Shown one piece after another: positions 58,033-64,000 of a stretch of DNA of 64,000 bases. Within the stretch, counting starts at the first letter, position 1. Every line of letters begins with the position of its first letter. Below the pieces are notes generated by a model. That model had not been told where the DNA came from. It ran no database searches and was given only the letters and a program-made list of their open reading frames with translations. Source of the stretch: Actinokineospora bangkokensis (GTDB lineage: Bacteria > Actinomycetota > Actinomycetes > Mycobacteriales > Pseudonocardiaceae); assembly GCF_001940455.1 (NCBI RefSeq), contig NZ_MKQR01000017.1, positions 318,782 to 382,781 on the forward strand, read 5' to 3'. The position numbers and the translations under genes are program-made.

Positions 58033-58623
58033 ATGGATGGCCAGGACGTCGTCGACCGCATGCTCGGTGAGTGGTCGTGGTCGGACTACGACCTCGACCT
58101 GGACCAGATGGCGGTGTCCAAGCGCATCAGCCTGCTGGCCCGCAGGCTGGAGCGGCTCGCCGCCGACACCCTCGCCCCGCTCGGCCTCGACCCCGGCGAG
58201 TTCGAGGTGCTGGCCGTGCTGCTGCGCAGCGGGCAGGCGCACGAGCTGTCCCCCAGCGCGCTCAACCGCTGGTTGATGATCTCCGGCGGTGGCCTGACCA
58301 AGCGGCTGGCGCGCCTGGAGGAGCGCGGTCTGGTGACCCGCAGGCTGGCCCCGGACGACCGCCGCTCCCTGCTGGTGGCCCTCACCGGCGCAGGTGCGGG
58401 GTTGGCGGAGGCCGCCGTTCGCGCGCACTCCGCGGCCACCGCCGCACTGGTCGACCGCATCGGCACCGAGGACCGCGACCGGCTCTCCGGCCTGCTCCGC
58501 GACCTGCTGCGCAGCGTCGACGACACCGGCCACCCGACCGGCACGGCGTCCCGGGGCGAGCGTCCCGCGGACAGCCCCGAGCAGGGCACGCCCTCGACCA
58601 CCGGGGCGCAGGTCAGCGGGTAG
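58033..58623 (+). CDS. MarR-family regulator
   Basis: The 196-residue protein has the winged helix PSALNRWLMISGGGLTKRLARLEERGLVTRRLAPDDRRSLLVALTGAG (wing DDRR) within a helical dimerisation frame. It is divergent from the MFS gene with the perfect palindrome in between. A small hairpin follows at 58710. Confidence 0.9.
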   Translation: MDGQDVVDRMLGEWSWSDYDLDLDQMAVSKRISLLARRLERLAADTLAPLGLDPGEFEVLAVLLRSGQAHELSPSALNRWLMISGGGLTKRLARLEERGLVTRRLAPDDRRSLLVALTGAGAGLAEAAVRAHSAATAALVDRIGTEDRDRLSGLLRDLLRSVDDTGHPTGTASRGERPADSPEQGTPSTTGAQVSG

Positions 58624-58974
58624 CGCCGAGCAAGAGCCCGCTCAACGGAGCGACACGCGGCTGGGGCTGCGCTCAACAGCGCTCACCACGCTCCCCCACG
58701 GAGACCACAGTGGACCTTTCGGGTCCACCGCCGCCTGGCGCACGACCCCGCTCCTGCGGCGGCCCAACCTGGCCGGCGACAGGGCGACGTGGCCGAGGTG
58801 CCCGTCTCGTCGGGCCACCCGCGGTAGGGCCGCACACGGCGTCGAGCAGCCGCGCAGCACCGACGCCACCGGGCACGGGACCGACCGCGCTGGGTGACCG
58901 GCGCCCTCCGACCGGTGGGCGTTTCCGGGTCTCGCGGGCCCGGCGGGCCCCCGATGTCGGCCGGAGGTCGTACC
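58624..58974. other. Spacer without a supported gene
   Basis: Only the hairpin at 58710-58728 and the SD (GGAGG) of the next gene were recognised. A longer in-frame extension of the next gene to 58894 lacks a start signal. Confidence 0.5.
58710..58728 (+). terminator. Short hairpin after the MarR gene
   Basis: GTGGACC (58710-58716) pairs with 58722-58728 around TTTCG, 86 nt after the MarR stop. Confidence 0.5.
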
Positions 58975-59910
58975 GTGTCGCAGGTGGGCGACAAGTCCGA
59001 GCACGCACCCGTGCTCGACCTCCTGGAGGCGGTGGACCTCGACCGGCGCGGGGCCGCGGCGGTGGGGGCGTGGCTCGCCGGGCACCGGGCCGACCTGGTG
59101 GCCGGGGTGCGCGCCTGCGACCGCGACGGGGTGCGCCGCGCGGGCCTGCGGCTCGCGGGTGCCGCCTGGGCCGCCGCCGGGCTGGTGCCCGAGCCCCGGT
59201 GGTGGGCGGAGCTGGCCGAGGCCGGGGAGGCGCTGGCCATCGCCGAGCGCGACCCGGAGGCGCTGGTCGGGCTGCTGGACGCGGCCGCGGCGGTCTTCGC
59301 CGACCACGGCGACCGGGTGCGGGCGGAGGAGCGGTGGGTGCGCGCCCTGTCCGTGGCCCGCCGGGCGGGGTCGCCGGGCCAGGACCGGCTGCTGGTGGCC
59401 CTGGCCGGGCTCTACCGGGGGTGGGGGCGGCTGGGCAAGGCGCTCGACGCGCAGTGGGCGCTGGTGGAGCTGCGCGCGGCGGCGGGCGACGCGCTCGGCT
59501 CCGCGCTGGCGCGGGCCGAGGTGGGCGCGACCATGCACGCGGCCGGGCGCACGGCGTCGGCGGTGGAGCACCTGGAGCGGGCGCAGGAGGCCGCTGCGCT
59601 GGCCGGGGCGGGGCCCGTCGAGCACGCCCGCCTGCTGGTGTGGTGCGGCTGGGCGCGGTGGGCCCAGGGCGGGCCCGGCGCCGCCAAGCGGTGCTGGAGC
59701 CGGGCGCTGGCCCTGCTCGTCGACGTCGACGAGGACGCCGCCCAGCGGGTGCGCGACCTGCTCGCGCACGGCCCCGGTGACGGCGCCACCGCGCCCTACC
59801 TGTCGACCGGCGCCTCGTCGTCGGACAGCTCGTCCTCCGCGGGGGCGCCGACCAGCGGGCGCACCGGGTCGCCGAACACCGCGTCGTCGCCGTCGGGCGG
59901 CGCGGGGTAG
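58975..59910 (+). CDS. TPR-like helical protein of unknown function
   Basis: The 311-residue protein is built of helical pairs rich in Ala, Leu, Arg and Trp (ALVGLLDAAAAVFADHGDRVRAEERWVRALSVARRAG; ALDAQWALVELRAAAGDALGSALARAEVGATMHAAGRTASAVEHLERAQEAAALAG), the pattern of tetratricopeptide repeats. The last 45 residues turn Ser/Gly-rich and lie antisense to the C-terminal codons of the opposing Fic-like gene (115-nt tail-to-tail overlap). GTG at 58975 follows GGAGG at 8-nt spacing. Function is unknown; TPR proteins usually mediate protein contacts. Confidence 0.72.
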   Translation: MSQVGDKSEHAPVLDLLEAVDLDRRGAAAVGAWLAGHRADLVAGVRACDRDGVRRAGLRLAGAAWAAAGLVPEPRWWAELAEAGEALAIAERDPEALVGLLDAAAAVFADHGDRVRAEERWVRALSVARRAGSPGQDRLLVALAGLYRGWGRLGKALDAQWALVELRAAAGDALGSALARAEVGATMHAAGRTASAVEHLERAQEAAALAGAGPVEHARLLVWCGWARWAQGGPGAAKRCWSRALALLVDVDEDAAQRVRDLLAHGPGDGATAPYLSTGASSSDSSSSAGAPTSGRTGSPNTASSPSGGAG

Positions 59911-61082
59911 CTCAGCTCGAACAGCTCCAGCACGTCCGGCACGGTGAACAGCTGCGGGTGGCCGCGCCCGCTGACGGCGCGCACCACGCCCAGCCGCCGC
60001 AGCTGCTTGGTCAGGCTCGCCGCCTGCTGCACGGTGATCCCGCAGCGCTGGGCGATCCGCAGGTTGGTGGTGATCGGGGTGGCGGCCAGGTCGCGGGTGA
60101 CGCGCACGATGCCGTCCATCCGCCTGCCCAACCTGCTCACGTGCTCCTCGGTGATCCGCTCCACCCGCTCGACGAACCGCAGCTGGGCGCGGCAGAGCTC
60201 GGCGACGCCGCGGGCGAAGAAGGCGCAGTACCCGTCGAGGTCGCCATCGTGCACCACGCCCAGCACGCGCGCCCGGTGCTCGTCGCGGTGCCTGCTCAGC
60301 CACTCCGACACCGGCAGCAGCGGGTCGCGCAGCGCGCCCTCGCGGATCAGCGCGAGCGAGACGTAGAGCCGCGCCAGGTGCCCGGAGTGCGCGACCGGGG
60401 CGAGCACGGACAGCTGGTAGTGCCCCAGCGCGACCCGCGCCAGCAGCGGCGCCTCGCACCCGGAGTCCACCCACGCCGACCACTGCATCCCGGCGATCTG
60501 GAGGTCGGGCCCCGGCGGGGCGGCGATGAGGTGGGCGCCTGCCGGGTCCGGGCCGCCGAACCAGCCCGGCCCGGTGCGCCACGGCACGGCGGTCACCTCG
60601 TCGTCGACGACCGGGCCCAGCTCGTCGGCGGTGCCGTCCAAGACGCGGGACAGCTGCCCCAGCAGCGCCAGGTTGAGCGCGCCGCCGGAGCGCACCCGCT
60701 CCACCGCGGCGTCGCCCGCGCGCAGCTGCCGCAGCAGCCCCAGGTCGACCGCGGCGCCGCCCGCGGCCCCGGGCAGGTCGGCCACCAGCAGTTCGCGCAG
60801 CGCGCCGAACACCCCGCCCAGCTCGCCGGAGCCGTGCACGTCGCGCAGCCGCGCCAACCGCACCAGCCCGGCCCGGTCGGGCACCCGCGCCGCCGCCTCG
60901 TCCAGCCTGCCGACCGCCTGCTCCGCCTCGGCCAGCACCCGGTAGGTGCGCGGGCGCAACCGCACCAGCGACGGCAGCGGGCGCGGCAGGAACGCGCCCT
61001 GCGCGCGCAGCCGCGCGGGGAACCCCGTCATGCCCTCGGCGGAGAACCACCGACCCGTCTCGTCGGGCACTGCGTCAGGCAT
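59796..61082 (-). CDS. Fic-fold family protein with degenerate catalytic motif
   Basis: The 428-residue protein has the Fic N-terminal layout (PLPSLVRLRPRTYRVLAEAEQAVGRLDEAAARVPD), a central Fic-like region (LAPVAHSGHLARLYVSLALI, then PVSEWLSRHRDEHRARVL) and a winged-helix C-terminus (RIAQRCGITVQQAASLTKQLRRLGVVRAVSGRGHPQLF). The AMP-transferase motif HPFxxGNGR is replaced by APVAHSGHL, losing the catalytic His and the anion-binding Asn/Arg, so classic AMPylation is unlikely. ATG at 61082; the SD is weak. An exact SOS box with a TTGACA box facing this gene lies about 195 nt upstream, suggesting DNA-damage control. Confidence 0.78.
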   Translation of the reverse strand: MPDAVPDETGRWFSAEGMTGFPARLRAQGAFLPRPLPSLVRLRPRTYRVLAEAEQAVGRLDEAAARVPDRAGLVRLARLRDVHGSGELGGVFGALRELLVADLPGAAGGAAVDLGLLRQLRAGDAAVERVRSGGALNLALLGQLSRVLDGTADELGPVVDDEVTAVPWRTGPGWFGGPDPAGAHLIAAPPGPDLQIAGMQWSAWVDSGCEAPLLARVALGHYQLSVLAPVAHSGHLARLYVSLALIREGALRDPLLPVSEWLSRHRDEHRARVLGVVHDGDLDGYCAFFARGVAELCRAQLRFVERVERITEEHVSRLGRRMDGIVRVTRDLAATPITTNLRIAQRCGITVQQAASLTKQLRRLGVVRAVSGRGHPQLFTVPDVLELFELSYPAPPDGDDAVFGDPVRPLVGAPAEDELSDDEAPVDR

Positions 61083-61530
61083 GGGGGGAAGACTGGCCGA
61101 CCGGACCGAAGATCGGCAAACGTTTCAAACCGCACACTCAAGATCACCGTCCAGGCGTTCCGCACGATCCGGGGGGGAAGCCCGGGTGATCCACCCCGCA
61201 CGGCGCGCGCCGGGGTCACGACTGACCACCGCGGGCCTCTCCCCCCGCGGCACGACCTGTCTCCAACACCCTGTAGTCGAACAAACGTTCGACCCGGTGT
61301 CAAGGTGAGGCACCCGGTGGGGACACCCGGCCGCGACGCCCGTGTGGCGATCGCCATACCGCCGCGGCCCCCTCCCGGCGCCCCGGTCCGCGGTGCCCGT
61401 CCGGGCGCGGCGGCGTTCCCGCCACCCGAGGGGCGAAGGTGCACCACATGGTGTGAAGCAGCCGCCGTCCCGGCCGCTGTTGTGGTTCGTTGTCCGGACA
61501 CAGATCACGACCGCCCCAGGAGGACCGAGG
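61083..61530. other. Divergent spacer with SOS box
   Basis: No gene is supported. The only clear signal is the SOS box at 61277-61292 with TTGACA (minus strand, 61298-61303). A longer in-frame extension of the phosphatase gene (from 61342) lacks an SD and is Arg/Pro-rich like non-coding GC DNA. Confidence 0.5.
61277..61292. promoter_or_regulatory. SOS box TCGAAC-AAAC-GTTCGA (LexA site)
   Basis: The sequence is an exact match to the actinobacterial/mycobacterial LexA consensus TCGAACnnnnGTTCGA, and its arms extend to GTCGAAC/GTTCGAC (61276-61293). On the minus strand TTGACA (61303-61298) lies 5 nt before it, so LexA would sit within a promoter that faces the Fic-like gene. The phosphatase start is 238 nt away on the other side. 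Confidence 0.7.
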
Positions 61531-62136
61531 GTGTCCACCGCATCACCCGTGTGCACGGTGTTGTTCGTCTGCCAGGGCAACCAGTGCCGATCCCCGCTGG
61601 CCCAAGCGCTGTTCATCGCCGCCATCCCCCGCTGCCGGGGCACCCGCTGGCGCGTGGAGAGCGCCGGGACGCACGCCGAGGACGGCAGGCCGGTGGTCGA
61701 CGGGTGCGGCGAGCACCTGCACGACCCGCGCGTGGACCTCAGCCGCTTCCGCAGCAGGCGGCTCACCACCGCCATGGTCGACGACGCGCAGGCGATCATC
61801 ACCATGACCCGCGAGCAGGCCGCCACCGTGCTGCGCAGGCAGCCGCGCGCGCTGCGCCGCACCGCGACCCTGGCCGAGCTGGCCCGCTGCGCCGAGCGCA
61901 GCGACCGCGAGCTGTTCACCCGCGGCGGCGACGCCCTGCTGGAGCTGCTGCGCCTGACCATCCGCGACCGCGGCCCGCGCAGGCCCCGGCACGCCGCCGA
62001 CGACGACATCCCCGACCCCGTGCGCGACCTGGCGACCCTGCTGCCCGGCACCGAGGCCACCATCGCCGCGGCCATCGAGCAGATCGCGCTCGTGGTCAAC
62101 CCGGTCGCGGGGCGGGCGGTGCGCCAGGCGGGCTGA
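61531..62136 (+). CDS. Low-molecular-weight protein-tyrosine-phosphatase-like protein
   Basis: The 201-residue protein has the LMW-PTP P-loop at the N-terminus: VLFVCQGNQCRSPLAQALF (C14-x5-R20-S21). The later segments ESAGTH, AQAIITMTREQ and IPDPVRD (Asp-Pro acid loop) match the family. It would dephosphorylate tyrosine, or act as an arsenate-reductase-like enzyme, though the P-loop favours phosphatase. GTG at 61531 follows AGGAGGACCGAGG. In actinomycetes such proteins often accompany polysaccharide or surface genes; none is adjacent here. Confidence 0.88.
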   Translation: MSTASPVCTVLFVCQGNQCRSPLAQALFIAAIPRCRGTRWRVESAGTHAEDGRPVVDGCGEHLHDPRVDLSRFRSRRLTTAMVDDAQAIITMTREQAATVLRRQPRALRRTATLAELARCAERSDRELFTRGGDALLELLRLTIRDRGPRRPRHAADDDIPDPVRDLATLLPGTEATIAAAIEQIALVVNPVAGRAVRQAG

Positions 62137-62312
62137 GCCCACCCGGCAGCGGCGCGGGCAGCGCAACGCGCCCCCGCCGCCGATCCCGGGGCCTCGACAC
62201 CGCCCACGCGCAAAGATGGCCGGAAGCGGCGGGGTTCCAGGTGCGGCTCTAGGGCCACCGAGATCACGAGCTGGAGCACTAACGGCGGCCGACCGCCCCA
62301 GTGCCGCCAGGG

Positions 62313-63107
62313 TCAGGTGGGCTGGTGCGCGCCCCAGTCCACGGGGTGCAGCTCGAACTGCCCGCTCAACCCCTTCAGCGCGGCGGCGCGCCCCGGGCCC
62401 AGGCGGAACCGACCCGGGTCGGCCAGCCCGCGCAGGGTGTCGTCGCTGACCAGCACCTCGCCGCCGCCCGCCTGCGCCGCGACCCGCGCCGCGGTGGCGA
62501 CCGCCCGGCCGAAGAAGTCCCCGTCGCGCGAGACCGCGGCGCCGCGGTGGATGCCGATGCGCACCGCGACCGGGGTGGCGCGCAGGGCGCCGCGCTTGGG
62601 CCCGGCCAGCGCGTGCTGGATCCCGATGGCGGCGCCGATCGCCTGCTCCGGCTCGCTGAAGGCGAGCATGAAACCGTCCCCTTGGGACTTCACCACGTGC
62701 CCGGAGCGCGCGGCGACCTGCTCGCGCACCAGCGCGTCGTGCGCGCGCAGCAGGCGCACCCACCCCTTGTCGCCCAACCGCTCGTTGAGCGCGGTCGAGT
62801 CCACGATGTCGGTGAAGGCGAAGGTGACCGTCCCGTCCGCGCCGCTGACCCGCACCAGCTCGGTCCGGTCCTCCTCGGCCCACCGCGCCAGCTCGTCCAA
62901 CGAGCTGACCAGCATGCCGCCCACGCCGCCGCGGCGCAGTCGGGACGCGGCGCTGACGGCCACCTTCACCGCCCGCTGCAACCCGGCCTCCCGCCGGGGC
63001 CGCGCCGAGGCCAGCAGCTCGGCGTACCGGCGGCGCTCCCGGACCAGCAGCACCGACAGCACCACCACGCCCGCCACCGCCGCGACGGCCACAACGGACA
63101 CGACCAC
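62313..63107 (-). CDS. Membrane-anchored class III adenylate/guanylate cyclase
   Basis: The 264-residue protein has one N-terminal membrane helix (VVSVVAVAAVAGVVVLSVLLV), a short linker and a class III cyclase domain (about 90-260): VTFAFTDIVDSTALNERLGD (metal Asp), VKSQGDGFMLAF (second Asp) and FFGRAVATAARVAAQAGGGEVLVSDDT. GTG at 63107 is the first usable start codon but has no SD. AAGGGGG lies 6 nt before an ATC eight codons upstream, where a start would give a longer anchor. Product would be cAMP or cGMP. Confidence 0.88.
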   Translation of the reverse strand: MVVSVVAVAAVAGVVVLSVLLVRERRRYAELLASARPRREAGLQRAVKVAVSAASRLRRGGVGGMLVSSLDELARWAEEDRTELVRVSGADGTVTFAFTDIVDSTALNERLGDKGWVRLLRAHDALVREQVAARSGHVVKSQGDGFMLAFSEPEQAIGAAIGIQHALAGPKRGALRATPVAVRIGIHRGAAVSRDGDFFGRAVATAARVAAQAGGGEVLVSDDTLRGLADPGRFRLGPGRAAALKGLSGQFELHPVDWGAHQPT

Positions 63108-63378
63108 GAACCAGACGCCGATGACGGGCCCCCTTCGCGACGGGCAGCAGGACCGGTTCCCGACGGCATCCTACCCACCGGTAACCCGCTACCGCGGACC
63201 GCGGCCACAGCGTGCGGCACCGCGTGGAGCCCTCCCGGGGCGGACTCTTCCCGGCCGGGTCGCCGCCCCGACCGCGGGCGGGCGAGACCAGGCATCAGCC
63301 CGACAGCCGCGCCTCCGGGTCGGTCCGCCGCAGGCTGCCCATAGGGTGTGCCGCGTCGGACGGTCAGGGGGGCGCGGG

Positions 63379-64000
63379 GTGGACCTGGGGCTGGTGGGCC
63401 GGGCGGTCGGCGTCTTCGCGGTCACCAACGTCGACGACATCGTGCTGCTGGCCCTGTTCTTCGGGCAAGCCGCCGGGCACCGCGGCGCGGCGGCGCGGAT
63501 CGTGCTCGGGCAGCACCTGGGGTTCGCCGGGATCCTGGCCGCCTCGGTGCTCGGCGCGCTGGGGGCGGGCCTGCTGCCCGAACCCGCGATCGCCTACCTG
63601 GGGCTGTTCCCGCTGCTGCTCGGCCTGCGCGCCGCGTGGACCGCCTGGCGCGACCGCGACGAGGCCGACGAGACCATCGGCACCGCCCCGGGCCTGCTGG
63701 CCGTCGCGGCGACCACCCTGGCCAACGGCGGCGACAACATCGGCGTGTACGTCCCGGTTTTCACCGCGGTAGGCACCGCGGGGCTGGTCGCGCACGTGGT
63801 CGTCTTCCTCGTGCTGGTGGGGGTGTGGTGCGCCCTCGGGCGGTTCCTGGCCACCCGGCCCCCGGTCGCGCGGGCGCTGGCCCGCTGGGGCCACGTGCTG
63901 CTGCCCGTGGTGCTGGTGGGCATCGGCGTGCTGATCCTGGTCGAGGGCCTCACAGGATCCAGAAGCCCTTCAGCGGACCGCCGAGGTCGAACAGGTACCA
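63379..64000 (+). CDS. Cadmium-resistance-type transporter (CadD-like), 3' end cut by window edge
   Basis: The 207 visible codons encode a hydrophobic protein with about five to six membrane segments: GVFAVTNVDDIVLLALFFGQAAG at the N-terminus and AVAATTLANGGDNIGVYVPVFTAVG in the middle, each with the paired-Asp NxDD/GGDN motif of CadD/LysE-like permeases. GTG at 63379. Family proteins are about 200 residues long, so the stop should lie just beyond the edge. Metal specificity is unknown. Confidence 0.85.
   Translation, partial: MDLGLVGRAVGVFAVTNVDDIVLLALFFGQAAGHRGAAARIVLGQHLGFAGILAASVLGALGAGLLPEPAIAYLGLFPLLLGLRAAWTAWRDRDEADETIGTAPGLLAVAATTLANGGDNIGVYVPVFTAVGTAGLVAHVVVFLVLVGVWCALGRFLATRPPVARALARWGHVLLPVVLVGIGVLILVEGLTGSRSPSADRRGRTGT
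63950..64000 (-). CDS. Possible C-terminal end of an opposing gene
   Basis: On the minus strand the last 51 bases read WYLFDLGGPLKGFWIL and stop at 63950-63952. The residue pattern looks like a real membrane-protein tail, and the opposing CadD-like frame turns Arg/Ser-rich over the same bases. It is too short for assignment. Confidence 0.35.
   Translation of the reverse strand, partial: WYLFDLGGPLKGFWIL

Noticed and set aside
58894..58974. Longer N-terminus for the TPR-like protein
   Set aside because: GTG 58975 has a good SD; the upstream extension is Gly/Pro-rich and has none.
61276..61293. GTCGAAC/GTTCGAC palindrome as a StrR-type or TetR operator
   Set aside because: The exact TCGAAC-N4-GTTCGA spacing fits the actinobacterial SOS box better; StrR sites have a much longer spacer.

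Overview
The window is very GC-rich DNA with GTG and even TTG starts, several apparently leaderless genes, SARP and ParB-type regulators, a streptogrisin-like protease, an LAxTG surface protein and sugar ABC importer genes without an ATPase. This points to a filamentous actinomycete chromosome, probably Pseudonocardiales (Saccharothrix/Actinosynnema-like). No tRNA, rRNA, CRISPR array, transposase or integrase was recognised.

Left end (1-10 kb): a secondary-metabolite locus whose core is an N-N bond (hydrazine) forming module. Genes read leftward are an ATP-grasp ligase, a saccharopine-dehydrogenase-like enzyme, a lysine N6-hydroxylase, a cupin/methionyl-tRNA-synthetase-like fusion (hydrazine synthetase) and a glutamate-1-semialdehyde-type aminotransferase that runs off the edge. 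A glycine-oxidase-like FAD enzyme is divergent. A 2OG-Fe(II) oxygenase-fold protein with an altered metal motif and a ParB/StrR-type regulator preceded by an 18-bp repeat array follow. By homology to the s56-p1, triacsin and formycin/pyrazofurin pathways, lysine would be N-hydroxylated, coupled to an amino acid through an N-N bond, and cleaved to a hydrazino acid that the ATP-grasp enzyme may ligate. No gene shows what the end product is, and part of the cluster lies to the left of the window.

10-24.7 kb: two luciferase-like monooxygenases behind a Cys-Cys leader peptide, a KstD-like flavoprotein, a secreted peptidase, a Ser/Thr kinase, an amino-acid permease, an MFS exporter/TetR pair with repeated GAACA-n-TGTTC operators, a 50-residue membrane peptide, a double-HTH MerR regulator and an erythromycin-esterase homologue.

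24.7-37.2 kb: a sugar ABC importer (binding protein and two permeases), an AfsR-like SARP regulator divergent from a small secreted protein with three 11-bp-spaced heptamers between them, then an acyl-CoA catabolism operon (thiolase, SDR, acyl-CoA dehydrogenase, acyl-CoA ligase) with a TetR gene and a palindromic operator.

37.4-45.7 kb: a 2304-residue DUF11-repeat surface protein with a LASTG sortase signal, a small DUF11 companion, and a 745-bp non-coding stretch with two copies of a roughly 145-bp hairpin element. A third copy is at 7.9 kb. All three copies lie between convergent genes. Their stem sequences differ but pairing is kept, which makes this the best candidate for an undescribed element in the window.

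45.7-64 kb: an AurF-like diiron oxygenase/TetR pair with twin operators, an AraC regulator, a PPOX-fold protein, a secreted beta-helix protein with a TetR gene, a degenerate inositol-monophosphatase homologue with an F420-reductase-like protein, an XRE regulator, a streptogrisin-like protease, a quinone-reductase-like enzyme, an MFS/MarR pair with a perfect 15-bp-arm operator, a TPR-like protein overlapping tail to tail with a degenerate Fic-fold protein that has an exact actinobacterial SOS box upstream, a low-molecular-weight tyrosine phosphatase, a membrane nucleotidyl cyclase and a CadD-like transporter cut by the window edge.
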